Of a stretch of DNA of 51,080 bases, positions 39,330-48,313 are shown piece after piece. The position numbers and the translations under genes are program-made. The stretch comes from Bacillota bacterium. GTDB lineage: Bacteria > Bacillota > Clostridia > Christensenellales > CAG-138. Numbering within the stretch: the first letter of the stretch is position 1; each line of letters starts with the position of its first letter. The stretch lies in contig JAEWQH010000076.1 in assembly GCA_023399275.1 (NCBI GenBank), positions 1 through 51,080 on the forward strand, given 5' to 3'. The notes under the pieces are model-generated. The model saw only the letters and a program-made list of their open reading frames with translations, did no database searches and was not told where the DNA came from.

Positions 39330-40694
39330 CTATTCAAATCTCAGCCGAAGTGTTCGTTTGCGATATTCGGTGTCCCGATGCAGCCCGTCCGTGCGCAGCA
39401 CGGAGGCAAGCATCCCCGCCAACAACAGATTCATCCAAAACGCCATGGTGTTGTCCGTCAAAAACGGAAACACGGCGCTATACCAAAGCGGATACCCCAA
39501 GAAGACCGCAACGGACAGCACAATCTCCGCCGCAAACACCAGCAGCACCGCGTGTGCAAGCAGCCTGCCGAGCAGACTCCCGAGCCTTCGCACACGCAGA
39601 ATGCCATAGACCAGCCAGGCAGCAAGCCCGATCACCGGCAGCACCGAAACCACGATGCCATACCGGTACGCAAGCATGGCCAGCAGCAGGTTCTGCGACA
39701 TCGCGCTTTCCCCAAAGCGGGCGGCGACCTCCTGCGCCGCCGCCGGCAGCGTATCCCCCGCACCCAAAAACTCAGCGTGGGAAATCAATTCTCGAATACG
39801 CAGCACGAGCCAGCCATCCCCTTGCAGGTCGCGCATCGGATTGAGCACGGCGAGGATACGCGTCAGGCGATACGGCTCCGTGATTGCAAGGCCGGCCAGC
39901 AGCAACAGCGCCGCAACGCCCAGCAGTGACGCCGCAAGCCATCTTTTGCAGGAAAAGACGCCCGAAAGAACCGCGCGGATGAGCAAACTCAGGCACGCAA
40001 AGGATGCCAGCCCCTCCGGATAGCCGCCGCTCCAAAATAGCCGTAGACTCGCAAGAACAGGCACGCCGATCAACGCCGCCGCCACCAGAATGCCCATATA
40101 GCCCAGCCCACGAAGCCGATACAGCAGCAGCGCATAGATCGGCGGGAACAGCATCCAGAGGTATTGCAGCGCTGGGTACAGCCCGCTTTGCTCCGGCATT
40201 TGCCCGGAGAAGAGCGGTGTGATCGCGGGAAGCACGACCGCGACCGCCCAAAAGCCCAGATACAGCACCCACCCCAGCCGCACCGCGCGATACAGATTCA
40301 ACCGAAACAGCAGCATCACGCCCAGCAAGCCAAGCGCAAGCGCGATCAGGAAATCCCGCCATGGCGCGCCGCCGGACATCCGGTAGACAAACAGCCGAAA
40401 GACGACGCCCAGCAGCGCGTAGAGAAGGATGGGCGTAAGCACGGCAAACGTCGCGGCAGGCCGATAACTCGCGTCAAACAACAGCCCCAGCGCCTGCGGC
40501 TCGCCAAGACGGCACAGCGCCTCTTTCTCCGCTTCATGGGGATTCGATCCTGCCGCCAGCAGCGCCTCCCTCTGGTCCTCGGCGTGGTCGGCAAGCTCTG
40601 CGCGGATGACGGGATGCGCCGCACGCCAGCGTACCTCGGCACAAACCGCATCCAGAAACGCTTTCTCCTGCTCAGATCCCCGCAAGGCTCGCAC
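39330..40694 (-). CDS. Membrane protein with HAAS-like cytosolic head and FtsW/RodA-like membrane domain
   Basis: A 454-residue protein. Residues 1-75 are a soluble head (KAFLDAVCAEVRWRAAHPVIRAELADHAEDQREALLAAG, then EAEKEALCRLGEP), which matches the permease prefix/HAAS domains found next to PadR regulators. The remainder has about ten membrane segments. Their order resembles FtsW/RodA/SpoVE: RILAVLNPMRDLQGDGWLVL, LGAGDTLPAAAQE, LLLAMLAYRYGIVVSVLPVI, and a final NTMAFWMNLLLAGMLASVLR. Several catalytic-loop features of true SEDS glycosyltransferases are hard to see, so activity is uncertain. The start is GTG at 40694, overlapping padR by 23 bases. Confidence 0.65.
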   Translation of the reverse strand: MRALRGSEQEKAFLDAVCAEVRWRAAHPVIRAELADHAEDQREALLAAGSNPHEAEKEALCRLGEPQALGLLFDASYRPAATFAVLTPILLYALLGVVFRLFVYRMSGGAPWRDFLIALALGLLGVMLLFRLNLYRAVRLGWVLYLGFWAVAVVLPAITPLFSGQMPEQSGLYPALQYLWMLFPPIYALLLYRLRGLGYMGILVAAALIGVPVLASLRLFWSGGYPEGLASFACLSLLIRAVLSGVFSCKRWLAASLLGVAALLLLAGLAITEPYRLTRILAVLNPMRDLQGDGWLVLRIRELISHAEFLGAGDTLPAAAQEVAARFGESAMSQNLLLAMLAYRYGIVVSVLPVIGLAAWLVYGILRVRRLGSLLGRLLAHAVLLVFAAEIVLSVAVFLGYPLWYSAVFPFLTDNTMAFWMNLLLAGMLASVLRTDGLHRDTEYRKRTLRLRFE

Positions 40695-41019
40695 CCCCCG
40701 TCAGCACCTTGTTGACCGCGCCGGAAAACGCCTCCCACTCCTGTGTTTTTTCTGCGAGCGTAGCCCGGCCCTTCTTCGTCAGGCTGTAAAACTTTCTGAC
40801 TCTTCCCGTCTCGGCCGTCTTTTCGTAGGAGACAACAAGCCCCTGCCGCCAGAGATCATGCAGCAGCGGGTAAAGCGTCCCTGCCTTGAGCGAAAAGGTT
40901 TCATCCGATCTGCGGCTCAACTCCTCGATCATCCGGTAGCCGTACATGTCCTGCTCCTGGAGCAGTCTTAGGATCAGCATCCCCGTGCTTCGGGTGACAA
41001 GCGTCTTGTCGAGTCCCAT
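40672..41019 (-). CDS. PadR family transcriptional regulator
   Basis: A 115-residue PadR-like repressor. The winged helix includes STGMLILRLLQEQDMYGYRMIEEL, LKAGTLYPLLHDLWRQGLV and the wing RVRKFYSLTKKG, with a short C-terminal helix for dimerisation. The ATG is preceded by AAGGAGGG. A palindrome and a near-consensus promoter lie just upstream, so autorepression is likely. It overlaps the downstream FtsW-like gene by 23 bases, the common PadR-HAAS-protein pair. Confidence 0.94.
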   Translation of the reverse strand: MGLDKTLVTRSTGMLILRLLQEQDMYGYRMIEELSRRSDETFSLKAGTLYPLLHDLWRQGLVVSYEKTAETGRVRKFYSLTKKGRATLAEKTQEWEAFSGAVNKVLTGGASLAGI

Positions 41020-41034
41020 ATCGTACCCTCCTTA

Positions 41035-41053
41035 TATATAGGAATTCTATATA
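41035..41053. promoter_or_regulatory. Candidate PadR operator
   Basis: TATATAG-GAATT-CTATATA is a perfect 7-base inverted repeat with a 5-base centre. It lies between the padR -10 box and its ribosome binding site, on the expected transcription start. AT-rich palindromes in this position are typical PadR targets. Confidence 0.65.
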
Positions 41054-41082
41054 AATATATATCGGCATTCTATCTATGTCAA
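41054..41082 (-). promoter_or_regulatory. Promoter of padR and the FtsW-like gene
   Basis: Minus strand TTGACA (41082-41077), 17 bases, TATATT (41059-41054). It adjoins the palindrome directly. Confidence 0.8.
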
Positions 41083-41209
41083 GCCGCTCTGGTCAATTCC
41101 GGCGGGCGCTGTCAAAACGGTCCGGCGCGCGATGCGGCCAAGAGATCGGCTCTCTTTCAAAAGCGTTCGCTTGCGCAACCACCGCGGGATAAACAAATCA
41201 TCCGTTGCC

Positions 41210-41218
41210 TGCTATAAT
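41210..41218 (+). promoter_or_regulatory. Extended -10 promoter element of the sugar transporter-glucosidase pair
   Basis: TGC-TATAAT with TATAAT at 41213-41218 and no good -35. The leader to the transporter start is about 82 bases. Confidence 0.55.
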
Positions 41219-41306
41219 AGAGGCAACAGCACCTGCCATCGCATCCGCAAAAAAGCAGCCGAAACCCGAACAATCGCCACAAAAAAACAGAATATCGAGG
41301 GACGAC

Positions 41307-42731
41307 ATGAACGCAATCAAACAAGATGTCTCCGGCTGGATGACCACAAAAAAGGAACGCCGCGACTACACGGTCTATTTCATGGGTCAAAACATGATCT
41401 ATACGTTTCAGTACATGTTTCTGGCCACCTACCTGCTGCTCTCCGGACTGAGCGCGTCGGCGACCGCCGGCGTGCTGATCCTCGTCAAGATATGGGACGC
41501 GGTCAACGACGCGATCTTCGGCAGCATGATGGACAAGCTCAAGTTCAAAAAAGGCGGCAGGTTCATCCCCTGGCTGCGGATCTCGCTGCCGGCCATCAGT
41601 CTGACGACGCTGATGCTGTTTATGATCCCAAACGGTTTTTCCCCGGGCGCAAAGCTTGCGTGGTTCGCCGTCGCCTATATCCTGTGGGACGCCTCCTACA
41701 CGCTCAGCGACGTGCCCCTCTACGGCCTCGTCACCACCATGACCAGCATTCAGGCCGAGCGAACCGATCTGATGACCAAGAGCCGCATCTTCGCCAACAT
41801 CGGCGTGCTGCTGGCCGTGGCGTTTGGCTACGTACTGCCGACCGAGCAGGTCGGCCTTTCCTTCGGCACAACGGCGGTGATCATCGTCGTGCTCGGCGCC
41901 GCGCTGATGGTCTGGCTCTGCATCGGTGTCAAAGAGCGCGCCATCCGGGCGGACGACGCGGAGAGATCCTACACGATCCGCGAGATGTTCCGCTATCTTG
42001 GTCATAACAAATACCTGCTGATCTATTTTGGCGGGCTGTTCCTGCTCACGGGCCTGAACACGGCGTCCTCGGTGCTCCAGCTTTCCTGCTTTTATCTGTT
42101 CAACAGCTCCATGATCGCAACCGTGGTCGCGGCACTCTCGTTTGTTCCGTCCGTCATCATCGCGTTTTTCATGCCGGCGGTGCTCAAGCGCTTCGATAAG
42201 TTCCGCGTCTTTTTTCTCAGCACCGTCGCTTATGCGGCGCTCTCGATCCTCGTCTGGCTTGTCGGTCCCGTGCTGATTCCGCATCTGGTGCTCATGGTGC
42301 TGCGCGGGTTCGCCTTCGGCGGGATCATGGTGCTGCAGTTTATGTTTACACCCGACTGTGCCGAGTACGGGCAGTACAAGACCGGAATCGAGGCCAAGGG
42401 AATCACCTTCGCGACGCAGACGTTCACCATGAAGCTCGTCAGCGCGGTCTCGGCTTCGCTCGGATTGGCGGTGCTCGGCTGGTTTGGCTGGCAGAGTGTG
42501 GAAGCCTCCAGCTTCGCCGAGCTGGCCGCGCTCAACGTTACGCAGACGCCGGCCGCACTCGACGCGCTCTGGGCGGTCTACGCGCTGCTGCCTGCCATCG
42601 GCAGCATCGCCGCGCTGCTGCTGTGGACGCGCTACCGTCTCAACACCGCGGACGTGGAGCGGATGGCAAAATACAACAACGGTGAAATGACGCGCGAAGA
42701 GTGCGACGTCGGGCTGACCCGGCAATACTGA
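41307..42731 (+). CDS. GPH family sugar:cation symporter (MelB-like, MFS)
   Basis: A 474-residue transporter with 12 hydrophobic segments. ATG at 41307 (MNAIKQDVSGWMTTKKERRDY) follows GAGGGACGAC; a longer frame upstream is not homologous. The glycoside-pentoside-hexuronide family signatures are LVKIWDAVNDAIFGSMMDK (the melibiose-carrier Asp motif) at about 60-78, KKGGRFIPWLRISLPAI, WDASYTLSDVPLYGLV, and the late PDCAEYGQYKTGIEAKGI. Members import di- and oligosaccharides with Na+ or H+. The alpha-glucosidase gene begins 13 bases downstream, so an alpha-glucoside is the likely cargo. Confidence 0.92.
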   Translation: MNAIKQDVSGWMTTKKERRDYTVYFMGQNMIYTFQYMFLATYLLLSGLSASATAGVLILVKIWDAVNDAIFGSMMDKLKFKKGGRFIPWLRISLPAISLTTLMLFMIPNGFSPGAKLAWFAVAYILWDASYTLSDVPLYGLVTTMTSIQAERTDLMTKSRIFANIGVLLAVAFGYVLPTEQVGLSFGTTAVIIVVLGAALMVWLCIGVKERAIRADDAERSYTIREMFRYLGHNKYLLIYFGGLFLLTGLNTASSVLQLSCFYLFNSSMIATVVAALSFVPSVIIAFFMPAVLKRFDKFRVFFLSTVAYAALSILVWLVGPVLIPHLVLMVLRGFAFGGIMVLQFMFTPDCAEYGQYKTGIEAKGITFATQTFTMKLVSAVSASLGLAVLGWFGWQSVEASSFAELAALNVTQTPAALDALWAVYALLPAIGSIAALLLWTRYRLNTADVERMAKYNNGEMTREECDVGLTRQY

Positions 42732-42744
42732 GGGGGCAAACGGT

Positions 42745-44403
42745 ATGAAGACGCTCTGGTACAAGTCGATGGCCTTCTATCAGGTCTGGCCGCGCAGCTT
42801 TAAGGACGGTAATGGCGACGGCATCGGCGACCTGTACGGCATATTGGACAAGCTCGACTACATCAAGCGTATCGGCGTGGACGGCATCTGGTTTTCGCCG
42901 CTGTACGCCTCCCCCAACGCCGACTATGGCTACGACATCGCCGACTATCGGGCCATTTCGCCCGACTACGGCGATCTTGCGGTTTTCCGGCAGGTGCTCG
43001 ATCAGGCGCACGCGCTCGGGCTCAAGGTGATCATGGATCTCGTTGTGAACCATACCTCCGACGAACACGCGTGGTTTCAGAAGAGCCGCAGGCGGGAAGA
43101 CCCGTATGCCGACTACTACATCTGGCGCCCGGCCAAGCCGGACGGCTCGCCGCCCAACAACTGGGACAGCCTCTTCGAAGGAAAGGCCTGGGCGTTTGAC
43201 GATGTGCGCGGCGAATACTATCTGCATCTATTCGTCAGGAAGCAGCCCGATCTCAATATGGATAACCCCCTCGTGCGCGAGGAGGTCAAGGATATCATGC
43301 GCTTCTGGTTGGACATGGGCGTGGATGGCTTCCGCGAGGACGTGATTACCTTCATCTCAAAAGAGGAGGGCCTGCCGGACGATCCGCTGCCGGTCACGCG
43401 CGGCATGCGGTATTATGTGAACGGCCCGCATCTGCAGGAGTACCTGATGGAGTTCCGCCGAGACGTACTGGACCACTACGACTGCTTCGCGTTGGGCGAG
43501 GCGCCCATGATGACGCCCCAAAAAGCGCTCCGCTTTATCGCCGAAGGCGCCGACCAAACGCTCGATCTGATGTTTCACTTTCAGCACATGGAGGCGGACT
43601 GCCTCTTTACCGAGTATATGCCCCTGCCCTTTTCGCTGCGCAAGCTCAAGCGCGCGTTTGGCCGGTGGCAGCGAAAGCTCGCCGGCAAAGCCTGGAACAC
43701 GCTCTATCTGGAGAACCACGACCACCCCCGCATCATCAGCCGCTACGGCAGCGAGCGCTATCGCGTGGAGAGCGGAAAGATGCTGGCCGCGTCGTATCTC
43801 TTCCAGCAGGGCACGCCGTTTATCTACCAGGGGCAGGAGATCGGCATGACAAACATCGCGCTGCCGTCGATCGACGACTACGAGGATGTGCTGGCAAAAA
43901 ACAACTATCAAAAATATTTGAAACGGCAGACGCCGCAGCGGGCGCTCCGACGCATCCAGCGCGCCTGCCGTGATTCCGCGCGCACGCCGGTGCAGTGGGA
44001 CAGCGGGGCAAACGCAGGCTTCTCCGTGCGCAAGCCATGGTTCGCGCTCAATCCAAACTACACAACGGTCAACGTGGCCGCGGCGGAGGCGGACCCGAAC
44101 TCCCTGCTACACTTCTACCGCGCTGCACTGCAACTGCGCAAGGCCACGCCCGCCCTGCTCTGGGGCGACTATCGGGAATACCGCGCCTGCAGCGGCAAGC
44201 TGTATGTCTACGCGCGCGAATACGAGGGAAAGAAGGCGCTCGTGATCTGCTCCTTCACAGAGAAACCCGTGCGCTTCACCACGCCGCGCGGTTTTTCGCT
44301 CGCCGGGCGTGTTCCGGCGCTGTGCAACTACCCCGACGCGCCGATCGTCGGCGAGGGGTTTGTCACACGGCCCTACGAAACGAGAGTCTACCTGCTGCCG
44401 TAA
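42745..44403 (+). CDS. GH13 alpha-glucosidase (oligo-1,6-glucosidase or trehalose-6-phosphate hydrolase type)
   Basis: A 552-residue cytoplasmic (no signal peptide) glycoside hydrolase. The start follows AGGGGGCAAACGG. The N-terminal barrel shows SMAFYQVWPRSFKDGNGDGI, calcium-type DGNGDGIGD, region I DLVVNHTSDEHAWF, region II GVDGFREDVI with nucleophile D199, region III ALGEAP with acid/base E252, and region IV ENHDHPR with D326. The C-terminal domain (about 480-552) is a beta sandwich. GFREDVI and ENHD are slight variants of the usual GFRMDVI and NNHD. The coupled GPH symporter suggests import followed by intracellular cleavage of an alpha-1,6- or alpha-1,4-glucoside. Confidence 0.93.
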   Translation: MKTLWYKSMAFYQVWPRSFKDGNGDGIGDLYGILDKLDYIKRIGVDGIWFSPLYASPNADYGYDIADYRAISPDYGDLAVFRQVLDQAHALGLKVIMDLVVNHTSDEHAWFQKSRRREDPYADYYIWRPAKPDGSPPNNWDSLFEGKAWAFDDVRGEYYLHLFVRKQPDLNMDNPLVREEVKDIMRFWLDMGVDGFREDVITFISKEEGLPDDPLPVTRGMRYYVNGPHLQEYLMEFRRDVLDHYDCFALGEAPMMTPQKALRFIAEGADQTLDLMFHFQHMEADCLFTEYMPLPFSLRKLKRAFGRWQRKLAGKAWNTLYLENHDHPRIISRYGSERYRVESGKMLAASYLFQQGTPFIYQGQEIGMTNIALPSIDDYEDVLAKNNYQKYLKRQTPQRALRRIQRACRDSARTPVQWDSGANAGFSVRKPWFALNPNYTTVNVAAAEADPNSLLHFYRAALQLRKATPALLWGDYREYRACSGKLYVYAREYEGKKALVICSFTEKPVRFTTPRGFSLAGRVPALCNYPDAPIVGEGFVTRPYETRVYLLP

Positions 44404-44547
44404 GCCCGCCGGGAAACGACCGCCGCTCTCGGTTGCGATCCTTCGCAGATCCTGTCTGGCAGCGCCTGTTTTTTCCGAAGTGCCCTGCCACGGGCGCTTC
44501 GGAAGCAACGCCGCCGCGATGCCGCTGGCGCGCACCGCACTCTCCGC

Positions 44548-45561
44548 TCATTCCCCTTTCATATCGATCGCCTTGGCCTTGCCGTCCAGCACGTCCAGGC
44601 AAAGCTGGATGCTCTGGCCGATGGCCGCGTCGATGTCGTCCGGCTGCACCCCGAGCGGTTCGCAGCCCAGCGACTTGTCGATGAACGTGTTGGCACACAT
44701 GATCTGCGTGAACTTCACCATGTTCAGGCCGCCCTCGTGGCCCGCCTTCTTCTGCTGGCGCATGATCTGCATTCCGCCCAGCGCATACATCCAGTTTGGT
44801 ATGGTCACGATCTTTTTGTCCGGCGTGCCCATGTATTTGTGCGCGACCTCCAACATCTCCACCCACGTCAGGTTGTAGTAACCGATCGGATAGCAGTTGC
44901 CGCCCTTGTTGCGCTCCAGCGCACCGGCCAGCGCCTCGCCTACCTGCCGCACCGTCACCATCGTCGTGCCGCCGCGCGGATACATCGTCTGCTTCTTCAT
45001 GCTGCGGATCTGCTCCACCAAGAAGACCCACACGGGCTTTCTGCCCTGCTGCGTGCCAAAGATGTACGGCAGCTCCAGCACCGCAACGTCGAAGTTTTCA
45101 TCCGCAAACGACATCGCCATCTTCTCCTGGTCGATTCGGCTGCGGATATATGGGTGCCACTTGGTCAGCTCTTTCTCCGGCCAGATCTTGGCAAAGTACG
45201 AAAAATACGAGCCGCAGATCGCCGCGTGCCGAACGCCGCTCTCTTTTGCCAGCCGCAGCAGCCGCTCCAGCGCCGTGATGTTGTATTTCTTGAATAGCTC
45301 GTAGATCGGCGCCGGCCCTTCCACGCGCTCGTCCACGCCCGCTGCAAACACGAATCCCTCGCAGCCCTTCATATAGCCGCGGATCGCGTCGTCATCCATC
45401 TCCATATAGTTGCCCAGCTCGATCTTCATCTCAGGCGGAAGCTGCGCTCCCTCCGGAATCGGCGGCAGTGCCACGGAGGTTACCTCGTGCCCCCGCGCGA
45501 TGAGAATCCGCGCGGCCTCGCTGCCCAGCAGCCCAGTTCCCCCGATCATAAACACCTTCAT
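44548..45561 (-). CDS. NAD(P)-dependent epimerase/dehydratase family protein (SDR)
   Basis: A 337-residue extended/atypical SDR. The N-terminus MKVFMIGGTGLLGSEAARIL has the GxxGxxG cofactor motif at about 8-13. ALERLLRLAKESGVRHAAICGSYFSYF contains the Ser of the active site, but the classical YxxxK is not obvious; HPYIRSRIDQEKMAMSFA offers Y...R and a nearby Lys. LELPYIFGTQQGRKPVW is the substrate loop. It is likely a sugar-nucleotide or small-molecule oxidoreductase/epimerase. AAAGGAAT precedes the start. The gene is downstream of the GH78 gene with a 161-base gap and could act in the same glycan pathway. Confidence 0.85.
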   Translation of the reverse strand: MKVFMIGGTGLLGSEAARILIARGHEVTSVALPPIPEGAQLPPEMKIELGNYMEMDDDAIRGYMKGCEGFVFAAGVDERVEGPAPIYELFKKYNITALERLLRLAKESGVRHAAICGSYFSYFAKIWPEKELTKWHPYIRSRIDQEKMAMSFADENFDVAVLELPYIFGTQQGRKPVWVFLVEQIRSMKKQTMYPRGGTTMVTVRQVGEALAGALERNKGGNCYPIGYYNLTWVEMLEVAHKYMGTPDKKIVTIPNWMYALGGMQIMRQQKKAGHEGGLNMVKFTQIMCANTFIDKSLGCEPLGVQPDDIDAAIGQSIQLCLDVLDGKAKAIDMKGE

Positions 45562-45722
45562 TTTGATTCTATTCCTTTCGACATGTTTTTGACGTTATGT
45601 CCTGCTATCAATATACCGCCGAAGCGCCTTTGCGGCAAGTATGCCTGCGGAAAAACAGCTGAAAGCATGCGGTTTTTCTTTGCCCGTGCCGGCTGCGCCG
45701 ACGTTTCTTCCGAAACGCGCGC

Positions 45723-48296
45723 TCAGCCAATCGAAGCGGTGAACACATGCTCTCCGCCGCAAACGACATGCTCGCCTCCGTCCGGCAGGCAGACACGCGC
45801 ACTCGTGTTTGCCGGCAGCGTCACCGTGATCCGCGCGGCGCCCCCCGCCAGCTCCCAGCGGCACGCAACGCGCCCGTAGATGCTCTCGTAGGCACAAACG
45901 ACATTTCCCACGCGGCGGTTGACCAGCGGCCGAATGCAAAATGTCTCCCGCTCTCCGATGCGGATGCCGCCCAGCGTCTGCATGAGCCACTGGCATACCG
46001 CACCCTTGGAATAGTGATTCAGCGAACCGAGGCCGTCTTCATCCAGCCCCTCCCAGTTTTCCCAAATGGTCGTCGCCCCGGCTTTGACTTGATACAGCCA
46101 GCCGGGCGCTTTCTCCTGCAGAAGGGTTTCAAGCGCATCCTGCGCAAATCCATTATCGGTGAGCACATCCAGCAAAAACGGCGTGGAGAGAAACCCCGTG
46201 CCGACCGTGTGCCCACGCCGGCGCATCACCTGCGCAAGCCTGCGGGCGACGTTGGCCCGCGCCGGCTCGTCCAAAAGCCCCAGCGCCAGCGGACGCACCA
46301 GCTTGGCCGGACGGATGCTCTCGATGTCGTCGTCTTGGACAAACAGGTATTGATACGCCTTCTTTGCGCACGCCGCATAGCGGCCGTAGCGCGACTCATC
46401 CCCGGCAAATCCCAGCCGCGCCGCCATCTGCGCCATGCAGCGCATCGAGTACGCCATGTAAGCCGTCGCCTCCTCCGGCCGCGGCATCCCGAGCGCGAGA
46501 GAGCCCTCAAAGCCTTCTTCTTTCGGCTCCGTCCACTCTCCCCAGTGCCATCCCACCGAATAGGTGCAGCGCCGGTACGGGTTTTTGCGCGGCTTTACCA
46601 ACAGACTGATTTGGCGGCAGCGGCGGATCATGAACTCCGCGTAGCGGCGCATGGCGGGATACACCGCGCCAAGCAGCGCATCATCGCGGTAGAGCCGGTC
46701 GTAGCGGTATGGGATGAGTATGATCGCATCCGCCCAGCCGACCGAGCCATCCATGCCCCGAACAACCAGGTTCTCCGCGCCGTGCGGCGCGAGGGAGCGC
46801 ACGCAGCCGTTTCGCTTTTGCGCATCCGCCACGTCGATCAGCCATTTGCGCATGAACGGCGCAAGGTTCATCAGATACGCGCCCGTCTCAAAAAACACCT
46901 GCGCGTCGCCCGTCCATGGATTCCGCTCGCGCTGCGGGCAGTCGGTCGGCACGTCGAGAAAGTTCCCCTTCATGCTCCAGCGCGTGTTTTCAAACAGGCG
47001 GTTGACCAGCGCGTTGTCGCAGGAAAATACGCCCGTTTCCTCCAGGTCGGAGTACACGGCGACCGCCGTGAAATCCGCCGGATCGACCGCGCCTGGCCAT
47101 TGCTCCACGAGCGCATAGCGAAAGCCGAACACGGCAAACTCCGGTTTGTAGCAAAACGGCGTATCTGCGCAGAGGATCTCTACGCGCTGCTGCGTCGTGT
47201 GCCTGGGCTTTTTCGATATCTGCAGGTTCGTCTGCGAGAAATTCCCCTCCGCATCCAGCGTCTCGCCAAAGCGGAGCACCGCAGCGCTTCCCGGCACGGC
47301 GGGCACGCGACACTCGACATACCCCGCGATATTCTGCGAAAAATCGAGCACGGTCCGGCCGTCCGGCGTGCGCAGCAGCCGCGCCGGAAAGCGCTCCCGC
47401 TCGCGTATGGGCACGTTGTTGGAGCACACGAGCTTCGCCGGGTGCGACGTCTCCTCCGCGCACCTTGCAAACACCGGCACGCGGTTTGCATCGAAGGTCT
47501 CGCCGTCCTTCAGGTCGTTTTCGCGGATCGGGCCACCGTCGCTCCAGAGAAAGCTGCCGTCCGTACCGATCGTCTGCACGCAGCCGTTTTCATAGCGCAG
47601 TTCAAGCTGCGCGAGCAGCTTGGTGCGTGTTCCGAAGACACAGCGCTTGTTGTAGGCGCCGACGCCGCCGCGAAACCAGCCGTCGCCAAGCGTGAAATCC
47701 AGCGTATTTCCGCCCTGCGCCAGCAAACGCGTCACGTCGTAGGTCTGGTATTGCAGCCGCTTGGAATAGTCCGTATACCCGGGAGTAAGCCGGTCTTGCC
47801 CAACGCGCACGCCGTTGATCCGCGCGACGTATACCCCGCACGCGGTCGCATACAGCCGCGCTTTTTCAACGCGCCCCTCGACGCAAACCGTCTTCTGAAA
47901 GCAGTCCGCGGGGTATCGCTTCGCCTTGGAGGCCGCCAGTGGAGCGGTGATCCACTTTGCCGACCAGTCGGAAGGATGCACCAGGCCGATCTCAAAGCCG
48001 GCCTCCCCGCTCCATTCCCCCTCGGCGTCCATGTCGTCCCAGAGCTTCACACGCCAGAGAACCCGGGTGCGGCTCGTCAGCGGCGCGCCGGCATATGCGA
48101 TCTGCGCAGAGCACGCAGAGGCGACCTTGCCGCTATCCCAGAGCTGCGCGCCTCCGTCGCTGCGCGCAATGATCCGAAACGCGCCCTGCGACCTGCCCGG
48201 GGTTGCATCCTCGCAGACCCAGCCAAGGCGCGGGCGAAGCATATCGATCGCCAGCGGATTCTTCAGGTATTCTGTTCGCAAATGAATTGCCTGCAT
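45723..48296 (-). CDS. GH78 alpha-L-rhamnosidase
   Basis: An 857-residue enzyme with the multi-domain GH78 layout. An N-terminal Fn3-like region has EYLKNPLAIDMLRPRLGW and AFRIIARSD; a Bac_rhamnosid_N domain has CFQKTVCVEGRVEKARLYATACGVY, LTPGYTDYSKRLQYQTYDVT and LGDGWFRGGVG; then comes the (alpha/alpha)6 catalytic barrel. The catalytic region VPTDCPQRERNPWTGDAQ holds the general acid E457. SVGWHWGEWTEP and AYMAYSMRCMAQMAARLG follow. The C-terminal beta domain starts with GGIRIGERETFCIRPLV. There is no signal peptide, so it acts on imported rhamnosides. AGGAGGG precedes the ATG. It starts 17 bases after the GH43-like gene. Confidence 0.93.
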   Translation of the reverse strand: MQAIHLRTEYLKNPLAIDMLRPRLGWVCEDATPGRSQGAFRIIARSDGGAQLWDSGKVASACSAQIAYAGAPLTSRTRVLWRVKLWDDMDAEGEWSGEAGFEIGLVHPSDWSAKWITAPLAASKAKRYPADCFQKTVCVEGRVEKARLYATACGVYVARINGVRVGQDRLTPGYTDYSKRLQYQTYDVTRLLAQGGNTLDFTLGDGWFRGGVGAYNKRCVFGTRTKLLAQLELRYENGCVQTIGTDGSFLWSDGGPIRENDLKDGETFDANRVPVFARCAEETSHPAKLVCSNNVPIRERERFPARLLRTPDGRTVLDFSQNIAGYVECRVPAVPGSAAVLRFGETLDAEGNFSQTNLQISKKPRHTTQQRVEILCADTPFCYKPEFAVFGFRYALVEQWPGAVDPADFTAVAVYSDLEETGVFSCDNALVNRLFENTRWSMKGNFLDVPTDCPQRERNPWTGDAQVFFETGAYLMNLAPFMRKWLIDVADAQKRNGCVRSLAPHGAENLVVRGMDGSVGWADAIILIPYRYDRLYRDDALLGAVYPAMRRYAEFMIRRCRQISLLVKPRKNPYRRCTYSVGWHWGEWTEPKEEGFEGSLALGMPRPEEATAYMAYSMRCMAQMAARLGFAGDESRYGRYAACAKKAYQYLFVQDDDIESIRPAKLVRPLALGLLDEPARANVARRLAQVMRRRGHTVGTGFLSTPFLLDVLTDNGFAQDALETLLQEKAPGWLYQVKAGATTIWENWEGLDEDGLGSLNHYSKGAVCQWLMQTLGGIRIGERETFCIRPLVNRRVGNVVCAYESIYGRVACRWELAGGAARITVTLPANTSARVCLPDGGEHVVCGGEHVFTASIG

Positions 48297-48313
48297 CCGT
48301 TCCCTCCTGTCTT

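Noticed and set aside
41150..41185. Possible catabolite-repression (cre) site upstream of the sugar symporter gene (TTTCAAAAGCGTTCGC)
   Set aside because: It lacks the conserved TG and CA ends of the cre consensus. Only the central AAGCG matches.
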